A stretch of 64,000 nt of DNA from a virus. Under the pieces are notes generated by a model. That model saw only the letters and a list, made by a program, of their open reading frames with translations, did not search any database and was not told the DNA's origin. The translations under genes were made by a program, and so were the position numbers. Positions 51,029 through 58,504 of the stretch are shown here, one piece after another. Location: IMG/VR virus record IMGVR_UViG_3300005541_000007, positions 16,386 to 80,385 of that record; one strand, 5' to 3'. Position 1 is the first letter of the stretch. Every line of letters starts with the position of its first letter.

Positions 51029-51742
51029 ATGTCCGGTAAGTTACCCGTGGACTTGTGCAAAATCCCACTAGCAAAGGGAAATGTACTTGATTATACACAA
51101 ATTAATAGTATTGGTGTAGAAGAACGTTATCTATTTAAAATATTAGAAGTACGCGGAGATATTGCAGGAGAACGTGAAATTGACGTTAAGAAGCTTTCTG
51201 CTACTACTGATAATGCAGTACCGTTTATTTCTACACTAAAACTTAATCCTTCTTTAGAATTAAAAGCATATGTAACCAATACCGAACCCGATCCCGATAC
51301 TAAACCTTCTACTCCTGAAGAATGGAATAAACAAATTGTTTCAGAACTTGCTAAATGGCTACAAACATTTCCACACGATAATTTTAGAAAACCTTTTCCG
51401 GTATGTTTAGATTATTTAGTTAATTTAGGGTTATATCCAAAATTTGATAAAGAGGTTAAATATCAGAAAAAGAAACATACAGCGGTTTTACGTGGGATTA
51501 TTAAACGCAGTAATGGAGTTTTAGTATCTACAGCGGGTTGGATAACCTATGTTAAGGGCGTAGACGAATCTAACGCGGAAGCACATAAAATGACTAATAG
51601 AGTTATTGCTAATGCTAAGTCTCATACAATTTACATGTATCACGTAATAAAATGCATAGAAAATTTTTGCCTGTCGGGGCTGCTTTATGATTCTGATACA
51701 ATAACTATAGATTATGGGAAGAATCCTAATTATAAGGAATAA
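51029..51742 (+). CDS. Hypothetical replication-module protein
   Basis: A 237-residue protein from ATG 51029, which follows AAGGAAAA; the frame extending to 50981 lies inside the zinc-ribbon gene. The N-terminal half is beta-rich (ERYLFKILEVRGDIAGEREI), and the middle has WNKQIVSELAKWLQTFP. No motif is recognised. It lies between a helicase and the DNA polymerase, within coupled genes. Confidence 0.5.
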   Translation: MSGKLPVDLCKIPLAKGNVLDYTQINSIGVEERYLFKILEVRGDIAGEREIDVKKLSATTDNAVPFISTLKLNPSLELKAYVTNTEPDPDTKPSTPEEWNKQIVSELAKWLQTFPHDNFRKPFPVCLDYLVNLGLYPKFDKEVKYQKKKHTAVLRGIIKRSNGVLVSTAGWITYVKGVDESNAEAHKMTNRVIANAKSHTIYMYHVIKCIENFCLSGLLYDSDTITIDYGKNPNYKE

Positions 51743-51745
51743 ATA

Positions 51746-51934
51746 ATGGCAAGTAAATATACAGGGTTTCATTACAGTGCTTTTTATACAAAAGATTTAG
51801 ATAAGTTTATTGAAGAACTTACAGTTATTAGAAATAAGGCAACTAAAAAAGGATATAAAAAGGTACGAGTACATGCGCTATATATGATGGGAGCATGTCT
51901 TAATTTTGAGGTTTTAAATGAAAAAGAAAGGTGA
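51746..51934 (+). CDS. Small hypothetical protein
   Basis: This 62-residue basic protein (DLDKFIEELTVIRNKATKKG) is predicted alpha/beta. It overlaps the next gene by 17 bases. Unknown function. Confidence 0.5.
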   Translation: MASKYTGFHYSAFYTKDLDKFIEELTVIRNKATKKGYKKVRVHALYMMGACLNFEVLNEKER

Positions 51935-52136
51935 TTTTGTAAAAGTTTCTGGTTTTGAAGGAATTGTAATTAATGAAATTTTTGATTATGATTTCTTTAA
52001 TAAGGATGGATCAATACGTAAAAAGGCTATAAAGAACTATACAGGAGTTCGTTGTTCCTTTACAATGCCAGATAAGACAAAATATTGGATTGTAGTTCCA
52101 TACGAATTAATCTTAGAAAGAAAACCACGAGAATAA
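51918..52136 (+). CDS. Small hypothetical protein, SH3-like
   Basis: This 72-residue protein has a KGDFVKVSGFEGIVINEIF start, reminiscent of small SH3-like barrels. Its stop overlaps the polymerase start (TAATG). No specific family is recognised. Confidence 0.5.
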   Translation: MKKKGDFVKVSGFEGIVINEIFDYDFFNKDGSIRKKAIKNYTGVRCSFTMPDKTKYWIVVPYELILERKPRE

Positions 52137-55093
52137 TGTCAAATAATCTTCTTAAATACCGTAAAGTTTGCCCTGTAAAGCCTATAGGCCCTATTAATGC
52201 ACCTATCGTAGTATTAACGGATCAACCTTCTAGACAAGAACATGATTCTAAAGAACTTCTTACTAATGGTGCTAAAGAAGTCTTTGATAATATTCTAGAA
52301 GAAGCAGGATTTGACTTATCTAAGATTTTTTATATTCCTTGTTGTACGGAGCAAAAACTTTATTCAGATAAACTTACTCCGCAACAATTAAAAGAAAATT
52401 TTAATGAGTATATCCTACCGATTATAAACGAATATCCTAGACAACTTATTATTTGTCTTGGTAATAATTCTATTTGTGCAACAGGAGTATCAGATAAACC
52501 AGAAAAGATTAATTCATTTAGGTCAAAGTTATTAGAAGTAGATAATATAGATGCACCTATTATCGCTACCTTACATCCTTGGTTATTAATGCGAGAACCA
52601 GATGCTAATTATTTAGATGTACTTGGTGATTTGAAGATTGGTTATAGATTCTTTAATGAAGATTTTGAAGAACAAGTTCCTATAGTAGTTGAACGATTAG
52701 AAACTTTAGATGATCTTGAAGAATTTGCTATATATATACATCAATTTAAAAATTGCTTTTTCGATATTGAAACCACTGGTTTAGACCCATACAAAGATAT
52801 TTCTGTTAGTATAGGTTTTTATTTAGGAGAACAAACAGAAAAAGGAGAATATATTGCGTATGTATGGAGTAGTCACGATAAACTAATATCTAGATATACC
52901 GATAGTGAAATTGAACAGTTTAAAGATTTATTTACTCAGATTTTTAAAATTCCTATTAATTACGTGGGCCAAAATTCGTACTCTTTCGATGATGTTATGC
53001 TGGCACATTGGTTAGATGCACCTGAATTAATTGGTAATCTTTCTACTACTGACACGATGTATCAGCGATGGGTTGTAAGTAAGAATGGTGGTAAAGGACT
53101 AAAGGAAAATGTAACTACTTATCTAGGATACTGTGATTACGATAAAACTGTTAGAGACTTAGTATCAGAAATTGCAGCACGTAGAGGTAGGGTTATGTAT
53201 AAAGATGATCCTAACAATGCTGATGATTTTAGAACTTTAGAATGGTACAACGTAAAACCAGAATTAGCATCCCTAAACAAAACGAAAGGACAAGGGTATA
53301 AATGGCCTGAAAAGCATATTCTAGATAAGAAAGCCGCTGCTTACGCGCTTATTGATTTACCTGTCCTTGAAGAATATCTTGGTTATGATTGTGTATACAC
53401 AGGACTATTATACGAAGAATATAATAAGCAAATTTTACAAGAAGAAAGTTTAATTACTAGTAATACTTGGAGACATGAGTTTGGAAAATTACTTATTAAA
53501 GCAGAAGATCGCGGGTTTATTTTAGATGAAGAATGTAATAAAGATTTCTCAGAAAAACTTAATAATGTAATTGACCAAACCGATACTAAAATTAAAGATG
53601 AAGTATTTAATCTTGATCCTGATATTACAGATTTTAATCCACAGTCAACACAACAACTTTCTAAGATATTATTCGGTAGTCCTACACTAATTCCTATTAT
53701 AGATGAAACTTCCTTGTACGACCAATTTAACGAGATTTGGAGTATACACGAAGCATTAGATTCATTTCATGAAAACTTTTATGGGGATTTTTCTTCCATC
53801 AAAGAATTAGTAGTGAACAATTCATATGCATTAGACTTTATTCAACTAAAATTAGAAGATTCGTTTGTAAGACAGTACGGTAAAGATTTAAAATACAAAG
53901 TTAAATATGTAAATAAATATTTAAAAGGACTTTACGAACCTTTGCCGGATCAAGTGTCCAAGAAAACAGGCATTGCTAGTGTGGGTTCTGCTATTTTAAC
54001 TTCTTTATATGAACGAAATCCTATCGAACTATTAAAGTATGTGATAATGAATAAGAAAGCAAGAAAACTTCTTTCTACATTTGTTGATCCATTACCTAAA
54101 TATATTAAATCAGATGGTAGAATTCATCCTCAGATAAACGTGGTAGGAACGCGCACTGGAAGAATTTCAGGACGTAACCCCAACTCATTGAACTGGAATA
54201 AGTATACTAGAGGACAATGTATTGCTGCGCCAGGATATACTTTTGTTAATTTTGATTTAGGACAAATTGAAGCAAGAATAGTAGCTGCTTTTGCTAACGA
54301 TGATAAGATGTTAGAGGCATTATATGCGGAAAACTTTCATCGTGCAACAGCCTCTATGATGTATGATATTCCTGTTAGTGAAGTAACAGAACCACAATAT
54401 AAAGCAGCTAAGATATTTAATTTCGCTATTTTATATGGTGCGTCACCGTTTAAACTTTCTGTAATGCTTGGGCGTAGCGTACAAGAAACTACAGAAGCTA
54501 GAGATATTTACTTAGATAGATTTGAAAAACTAAAACAATACATAGAAGAAGAAATTGAAAAGATTAAGAATCCTCCGCATTCGGTTTATACTATTTTTGG
54601 AACTAAGATTACACTATATAATGTGTTATCTACAGACAAAGGTATTGCAAGCCATGCGGAAAGAGTTGCAATTAATGGAAGAGTGCAAGGAAGTGCAGGA
54701 GAATTAACTTTATGGTATTGCTGCAAAATTAGAGATAGAATAGAAGAAGAGTTAAAAATTCCTTGTGGTCTAGTTAATTCAACATATGATTCGGCTACCT
54801 GGGAAATTCCAAAAGAATATGCAGATAAAGTAGCAGAAATTATTAGAGATATTATTGAAGATACTCCTGTGCCGTTTGATCCTTTGCAAGATATTAAGTT
54901 TAAATGTGATATTGATATAAGTGATTATTGGTATGGTAAACCTTCTATCGAAAAAGCGTTGGATGAAAATTTCTATACTGGTAAATCACAACTACCCTGG
55001 CACCTTATTACACTAGAAAGAGAACAACTTAGTAAAGATGAAAAAGATGAAGCAGAAGAACTTGATGTATTAGAGGAAGAAAATAGGGTATAA
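52136..55093 (+). CDS. Family A DNA polymerase with N-terminal uracil-DNA glycosylase-like domain
   Basis: A 985-residue protein from ATG 52136. Residues about 20-170 resemble the uracil-DNA glycosylase superfamily (PIVVLTDQPSRQEHDSKELL, YPRQLIICLGNNSI, IIATLHPWLLMRE), as in SPO1-type phage polymerases. A 3'-5' exonuclease follows from about 207 (FFDIETTGLDPYKD) and then the PolA palm. Palm features are TRTGRISGRNPNSLN, motif A FDLGQIEARIVAAFA (about 704), the O-helix AAKIFNFAILYGAS (about 756), and motif C reading STYDSATWE. The usual HDE of motif C is YDS, keeping the catalytic Asp. It is the replicative polymerase of the phage. Confidence 0.9.
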   Translation: MSNNLLKYRKVCPVKPIGPINAPIVVLTDQPSRQEHDSKELLTNGAKEVFDNILEEAGFDLSKIFYIPCCTEQKLYSDKLTPQQLKENFNEYILPIINEYPRQLIICLGNNSICATGVSDKPEKINSFRSKLLEVDNIDAPIIATLHPWLLMREPDANYLDVLGDLKIGYRFFNEDFEEQVPIVVERLETLDDLEEFAIYIHQFKNCFFDIETTGLDPYKDISVSIGFYLGEQTEKGEYIAYVWSSHDKLISRYTDSEIEQFKDLFTQIFKIPINYVGQNSYSFDDVMLAHWLDAPELIGNLSTTDTMYQRWVVSKNGGKGLKENVTTYLGYCDYDKTVRDLVSEIAARRGRVMYKDDPNNADDFRTLEWYNVKPELASLNKTKGQGYKWPEKHILDKKAAAYALIDLPVLEEYLGYDCVYTGLLYEEYNKQILQEESLITSNTWRHEFGKLLIKAEDRGFILDEECNKDFSEKLNNVIDQTDTKIKDEVFNLDPDITDFNPQSTQQLSKILFGSPTLIPIIDETSLYDQFNEIWSIHEALDSFHENFYGDFSSIKELVVNNSYALDFIQLKLEDSFVRQYGKDLKYKVKYVNKYLKGLYEPLPDQVSKKTGIASVGSAILTSLYERNPIELLKYVIMNKKARKLLSTFVDPLPKYIKSDGRIHPQINVVGTRTGRISGRNPNSLNWNKYTRGQCIAAPGYTFVNFDLGQIEARIVAAFANDDKMLEALYAENFHRATASMMYDIPVSEVTEPQYKAAKIFNFAILYGASPFKLSVMLGRSVQETTEARDIYLDRFEKLKQYIEEEIEKIKNPPHSVYTIFGTKITLYNVLSTDKGIASHAERVAINGRVQGSAGELTLWYCCKIRDRIEEELKIPCGLVNSTYDSATWEIPKEYADKVAEIIRDIIEDTPVPFDPLQDIKFKCDIDISDYWYGKPSIEKALDENFYTGKSQLPWHLITLEREQLSKDEKDEAEELDVLEEENRV

Positions 55094-55163
55094 TGCTAAA
55101 TCGAAGGCCCTGTTAAGAGACGGATAAAGTGTCAATCACAACACTCCTAACCTCAGACAGGGC
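55089..55163 (+). promoter_or_regulatory. Promoter and structured leader of the GroES operon
   Basis: GGG TATAAT (55089-55094) overlaps the polymerase stop. The leader then holds GCCCTGT (55107-55113) paired with ACAGGGC (55157-55163), with an internal GTGT/ACAC hairpin and the block TCCTAACCTCA, which also occurs in the leader at 56633-56643. Confidence 0.5.
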
Positions 55164-55206
55164 AAGATTTTGTTCGATGGTGAACTAAAAAACACAAGAG
55201 AACAAT

Positions 55207-55269
55207 ATGACTTCAGAAGAAATTAAATCACTTATCGACGCCTTGAAAGCTGAGCCATTAGATGAATAA
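55207..55269 (+). CDS. Leader-type small protein (20 residues)
   Basis: ATG 55207 opens a 20-residue frame beginning MTSEEIKSLIDALKAEP and its stop overlaps the GroES start region by eight bases. It may be a small peptide that couples translation to groES. Upstream lies AGAGAA as a weak ribosome binding site. Confidence 0.4.
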   Translation: MTSEEIKSLIDALKAEPLDE

Positions 55270-55555
55270 CTACCGATTATTAGAAGATCAGGTTTTAGTA
55301 GAGCCCGATGATTTTAAAACTACTACCGATTCAGGAATTATTATTGTAAATCAATATCAACAAGCATTCCCGTCTAAAGGCACGGTTATAGCAACAGGCC
55401 CAGGTAAACTTTCCAAGAAGGGATTACTACTACCAATGGATGTTAAAGTGGGGGATAAAGTACACTTTGATAAGTATGGACTTAATGAAAAAGAACTTAA
55501 TGGAAAGAAAATGCTCTTTATGGATCAAAATAAAATTTTATTGGTAGTTGAATAA
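55262..55555 (+). CDS. GroES-like co-chaperonin
   Basis: The 97-residue protein has the family length and pattern: NYRLLEDQVLVEPDD, then TTTDSGIIIVNQYQ, GTVIATGPGK, VKVGDKVHFDKYG and NKILLVVE. GroES caps the GroEL cage, and phage versions such as T4 gp31 replace the host cap to fold large capsid proteins. No GroEL gene is present, so the host chaperonin would be the partner. The mobile loop (DFKTTTDSGIIIVNQ) lacks the usual Gly-Gly-Ile, with Ser-Gly-Ile instead. It has its own promoter and leader. Confidence 0.9.
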   Translation: MNNYRLLEDQVLVEPDDFKTTTDSGIIIVNQYQQAFPSKGTVIATGPGKLSKKGLLLPMDVKVGDKVHFDKYGLNEKELNGKKMLFMDQNKILLVVE

Positions 55556-55596
55556 GGTATATTGAATTTACAGTAGAAATACGAAGGAATTAATTT

Positions 55597-55848
55597 ATGA
55601 ATAAAAACCCCGGCCATGTTGTCCCTAGCGATGGAGTCCCCCGTACGCTCGATGCTAACCCTAATGGGGGTAGTTCTGATTCAGGGCTTACTAATAGGAG
55701 TTCTATTTTTACCGCTGATCCTCATTTAGTGGGTGGAACTGATACCGCGCGTTATGTCTCAGTAGATGATGGTACTTCAGAACAAGTTGATTCAGATCAT
55801 CCCGGCTCCGTGCGTCCTCCAATTACTGCTAATTCTGATCCTGCGTAA
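55597..55848 (+). CDS. Small disordered protein, copy A
   Basis: This 83-residue, Asp/Ser/Pro/Gly-rich protein is probably unfolded. It starts behind GAAGGA. It contains NGGSSDSGL and IFTADPHLVGGTDTARY; the protein at 55961-56266 has NGGSSGKPAIYTAD and DTAKY in the same order, so the two are diverged duplicates. Function unknown; low complexity and a strong ribosome binding site suggest an abundant product. Confidence 0.5.
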   Translation: MNKNPGHVVPSDGVPRTLDANPNGGSSDSGLTNRSSIFTADPHLVGGTDTARYVSVDDGTSEQVDSDHPGSVRPPITANSDPA

Positions 55849-55853
55849 GTGTA

Positions 55854-55958
55854 ATGGCAAAAAACAAAGATAAAAGAAAAGGAAGTAAAAATCCTTCAAA
55901 ACCTAAAGATTCTCCAGAGTACAAATCTCTTGGCCCCAAGAAACAGAAGAGTAAATAA
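55854..55958 (+). CDS. Small lysine-rich protein (34 residues)
   Basis: ATG 55854 opens MAKNKDKRKGSKNPSKPKDS and ends KKQKSK, almost entirely Lys, Ser, Pro and Asn. It fits exactly between two related small genes. It may bind nucleic acid. Confidence 0.45.
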   Translation: MAKNKDKRKGSKNPSKPKDSPEYKSLGPKKQKSK

Positions 55959-55960
55959 TT

Positions 55961-56266
55961 ATGGCAAAGAAAGCATCAGCAAACGCAAACGCAAATGGAA
56001 CTAGTTCAAATGGTGGAAGTTCAGGAAAGCCAGCAATTTATACCGCTGATGGAGAGGGCTCCAAAAATGACACAGCGAAATATCCCCAGGTGCCCGCAAA
56101 AAGTAAATCTTCAGATATTAATCTTAAAGATGATGTAGAAGCATTAAAGGCCGTTGCGGGTATTGATGGTGATGATATGGCGACGTATATCAAGCATCCA
56201 GAATATGCGGATTTAAATTCTCATTCTACGATGGATTCAAGGCGCTACGACTCAAGCCAGTTCTAA
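55961..56266 (+). CDS. Small disordered protein, copy B
   Basis: This 101-residue paralog of 55597-55848 has an Ala/Asn/Ser-rich start (KKASANANANGTSSNGGSS), the shared IYTAD and DTAKY motifs and a C-terminal helical part (DDVEALKAVAGIDGDD) that copy A lacks. No known domain is present. Confidence 0.5.
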   Translation: MAKKASANANANGTSSNGGSSGKPAIYTADGEGSKNDTAKYPQVPAKSKSSDINLKDDVEALKAVAGIDGDDMATYIKHPEYADLNSHSTMDSRRYDSSQF

Positions 56267-56268
56267 CT

Positions 56269-56430
56269 ATGGGTTTAATCTGTTATATTTTTTCACTAAT
56301 TCTATTTCTAGCATCTGCTTTTAATTTTCAGATTTTTAAATCAGTACAACAAGTTCCCTTGGGATTATTCTTCTTAGTTTTAGGAATGTTACTCGGAAGT
56401 AGTTGGCCTAATTTTACTAGACCTTCTTAA
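56269..56430 (+). CDS. Small membrane protein (53 residues)
   Basis: ATG 56269 opens MGLICYIFSLILFLASAF, a first membrane segment, and after a short polar turn VPLGLFFLVLGMLLG, a second. It starts two bases after the previous stop and is followed by a terminator. It could be a holin-like or superinfection-related membrane protein; nothing specific is recognised. Confidence 0.5.
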   Translation: MGLICYIFSLILFLASAFNFQIFKSVQQVPLGLFFLVLGMLLGSSWPNFTRPS

Positions 56431-56451
56431 TCTATTTTTCTAACTAAAATT

Positions 56452-56482
56452 ATTCCCTCTACCCGCCCTAGAGGGATTTTTC
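56452..56482 (+). terminator. Rho-independent terminator
   Basis: CCCTCTA (56455-56461) pairs with TAGAGGG (56469-56475), a seven-base loop, followed by ATTTTT. It ends the GroES operon. Confidence 0.85.
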
Positions 56483-56502
56483 GTATATAGTGCTGCTAGG
56501 GC

Positions 56503-56531
56503 TTGACAGGGGCGTACAGGTGTGGTATAGT
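56503..56531 (+). promoter_or_regulatory. Strong consensus promoter
   Basis: TTGACA (56503-56508), 17-base spacer ending GGTGTGG, TATAGT (56526-56531). Its sequence is very close to the promoter at 13275-13303. Confidence 0.85.
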
Positions 56532-56538
56532 AGTAAGC

Positions 56539-56644
56539 GTGAGGGAAAGACGTGGCTTCAAAGTCAATAGGAGTGATTATCCTGTGAATGGCTCGTTTCA
56601 TACCACACTCGGAATTTAAGAAGCGTAAGAATTCCTAACCTCAC
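56539..56644 (+). promoter_or_regulatory. Structured leader with possible 16-residue leader peptide
   Basis: GTGAGG (56539-56544) pairs with CCTCAC (56639-56644). Inside lie GGAATT/AATTCC and the TCCTAACCTCA block shared with the GroES leader. ATG 56588 opens a 16-codon frame, MARFIPHSEFKKRKNS, whose stop falls in that block. Attenuation or translation-linked control is possible; the small frame may be chance. Confidence 0.4.
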
Positions 56645-56664
56645 ACAATTTAGGAGGATATATT

Positions 56665-57084
56665 ATGAAAACAATTGAACAGTGGAATAAAGCAACCCCG
56701 CAAGAGCGTCTTGTGGAAGCAATTAAACTAATGCTACGTGGTGAATTCGCTATGATTGCGTATCAACTAAAGAATAGTGATTCAACATGTTTCTGTTTTG
56801 AAGGAGTATTTTGCGAATTGTACGCACAGTACAATAAAGAACATCCTTTAATGGTTTGGACAAATCAATTTTTTGGTCTAGCGAATAGAAGGCGAGGATC
56901 GGATAAAGTCATGCCAAAAGCGGTTCGTGAATGGTTTGGATTGCCTAAGAAAAACTATTACAATATTCATGATAAGCATTGTCATAGTTATTCAAAAGAC
57001 TGGACTAAAATCTTAAATTTAGAAGCTGAAAAGTATCAAGAAATTAGAACTGCATTAGAAATTGCTAAGTCCGCAATTACATAA
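56665..57084 (+). CDS. Conserved-type phage protein of unknown function
   Basis: This 139-residue protein has the strongest ribosome binding site in the region (AGGAGG). It begins with helices (EQWNKATPQERLVEAIKLML), then a Cys pair in TCFCFEGVFCELYAQY, and later His/Cys residues (HDKHCHSY). It resembles a set of small phage proteins with a CxCxxGxxC-like centre of unknown role. Strong promoter, leader and ribosome binding site point to high early expression, perhaps host takeover. Confidence 0.5.
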   Translation: MKTIEQWNKATPQERLVEAIKLMLRGEFAMIAYQLKNSDSTCFCFEGVFCELYAQYNKEHPLMVWTNQFFGLANRRRGSDKVMPKAVREWFGLPKKNYYNIHDKHCHSYSKDWTKILNLEAEKYQEIRTALEIAKSAIT

Positions 57085-57102
57085 TTTTAAGGAGAATATT
57101 TA

Positions 57103-57393
57103 ATGACTATTTGGAAATATAAAGTTCCTATTCAGGATGAATTTAGTATTGAATTGTACGAAGGATATAAAATCCTATCAGTTCAAACACAAGGAGCAGA
57201 TCAACAATTTGGAGGACAAACAGAAGGAGTTTATATTTGGGTATTACTTGATCCTAATGCTAATCCTGTAACAGTTGAATTTAGTTTGTACGGTACAGGA
57301 CATAGAATTGAAATGTTAAATGAACAAGAATTTATTGGTACATTTCAAATGCTAGATGGACGATTAGTATATCATTTGTTTAAATGCTTATGA
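57103..57393 (+). CDS. DUF7352-like small phage protein
   Basis: This 96-residue protein matches a common phage family: WKYKVPIQDEFSIELYEGYK at the start, ILSVQTQGADQ, WVLLDPNANP, YGTGHRI, FIGTFQMLDGRLVYHLF at the end. The function of the family is unknown. AAGGAGAA precedes the ATG. It is coupled to the next gene by an ATGA overlap. Confidence 0.65.
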   Translation: MTIWKYKVPIQDEFSIELYEGYKILSVQTQGADQQFGGQTEGVYIWVLLDPNANPVTVEFSLYGTGHRIEMLNEQEFIGTFQMLDGRLVYHLFKCL

Positions 57394-57680
57394 AACCACT
57401 ACAAGAATTAATTAATAATTACGTTTTAAAAAATTTAAAACTTGAAGATAATAAAACAAAGAAAAAATTTGAAAAGGCGGTAACTTTTGAAGTAAATTTC
57501 GACTATGAAGAGGGAGCGCAATATAGCGAATATACTCGTGATAGTGGGTATGCTTATCTATCAGCGAGTGGATATGATGCAGAAAATACGTATTTAGGAG
57601 ATTTTAAAATAGATAATATTATGTATAGATCATTACAAAATTTTCTAAAAGAATTATTTGAACTAGAAGATGAAAATTAA
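57390..57680 (+). CDS. Hypothetical protein
   Basis: This 96-residue protein starts at ATG 57390 in an ATGA overlap (57384 would add two residues). It has a basic helical start (ELINNYVLKNLKLEDNKTKK), an acidic beta middle and an acidic end. It overlaps the following short frame by 11 bases. Unknown function. Confidence 0.5.
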   Translation: MKPLQELINNYVLKNLKLEDNKTKKKFEKAVTFEVNFDYEEGAQYSEYTRDSGYAYLSASGYDAENTYLGDFKIDNIMYRSLQNFLKELFELEDEN

Positions 57681-57825
57681 ACTAGAACACGTTCAAGAAC
57701 TTATACTTGAACTTTCACTTTTAACAGAAAATAATAAAGAATCTCCTAGAATTAATGAAATTAAAAATCCAACCGTTAAAACTACAAGTTTACTTTGTAC
57801 TATGCTGGAAGATAATGAAAAATAA
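57670..57825 (+). pseudogene. Truncated copy of the N-terminus of the gene at 58485
   Basis: A 51-residue frame beginning MKIKLEHVQELILELSLLTE. The gene after the GIY-YIG endonuclease begins MKTRIDDLRDNIVLLAFLTE, matching at M, K, I, L, LTE and with conservative changes at most other positions. The short frame then loses similarity and overlaps the endonuclease start. It looks like the displaced 5' end of the gene invaded by the endonuclease. Confidence 0.5.
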
Positions 57826-58504
57826 TATTCCTACAAAATCAGGAATATATCAATGGAGAAATTTAATAGATGGTAGAATTTATGTAGGTTCTGCTTTAAA
57901 TTTTAGACAACGTAATTATTCCCATACTTCAGATTTAAATAGAAATAATCATAAAAATCAATATTTACAAAATGCATGGAATAAGTACGGTAAAGAGAAT
58001 TTTGTATTTGAAATTTTAGAATATTGTGCATCTACTTTTCTATTAGGTAGGGAACAATATTATATAAATTCATTAGAAGTAATGTATTATCAAAAAGGAT
58101 ATAATATTGCTCCACAAGCAGGAAGTAATTACGGTTTAAAATTTTCAGAAAAAGGAAGAGAAAATGTAAGTAAAGGACGTATCGGCAATAAAAATAGATT
58201 AGGAATACCACATACAGAAGATGCTAAAAAATTAATTAGTGAAAAAACTACGGGATTACCAAGTGCGTTAAAAGGCACAAAATTATCAGAAGAACACAAA
58301 GAAAAAATAAGTAGGCATTTAGAAGGAAATCAGTATGCAAAAGGATATAAACATTCTGATGAAACACGAGAAAAATTGCGCCAAGCTGCGAAAAATCGTG
58401 ATCCAGGAAAAGAAGCTTTAAGAAGAGAACGTTTAAGTTTAGCAACTAAAGGAAAACCTTGGTCAGCAGCAAGGAGAGCAGCACATGAAAACAAGAATAG
58501 ATGA
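57815..58504 (+). CDS. GIY-YIG homing endonuclease with NUMOD3-like repeats
   Basis: A 229-residue protein from ATG 57815; a longer frame to 57755 runs through the upstream stub. The nuclease domain shows GIYQWRNLIDGRIYVGSALN (GIY 10-12, YVG 23-25), arginines RQRNYSH, and NAWNKYGKENFVFEILE. The C-terminal half has DNA-binding NUMOD3-type segments (HTEDAKKLISEKTTG, LSEEHKEKISRHLEGNQY, HSDETREKLRQAA). Free-standing enzymes of this type cut an allele lacking them and spread by repair. It overlaps the upstream stub and the downstream gene, consistent with recent insertion. Confidence 0.85.
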   Translation: MKNNIPTKSGIYQWRNLIDGRIYVGSALNFRQRNYSHTSDLNRNNHKNQYLQNAWNKYGKENFVFEILEYCASTFLLGREQYYINSLEVMYYQKGYNIAPQAGSNYGLKFSEKGRENVSKGRIGNKNRLGIPHTEDAKKLISEKTTGLPSALKGTKLSEEHKEKISRHLEGNQYAKGYKHSDETREKLRQAAKNRDPGKEALRRERLSLATKGKPWSAARRAAHENKNR

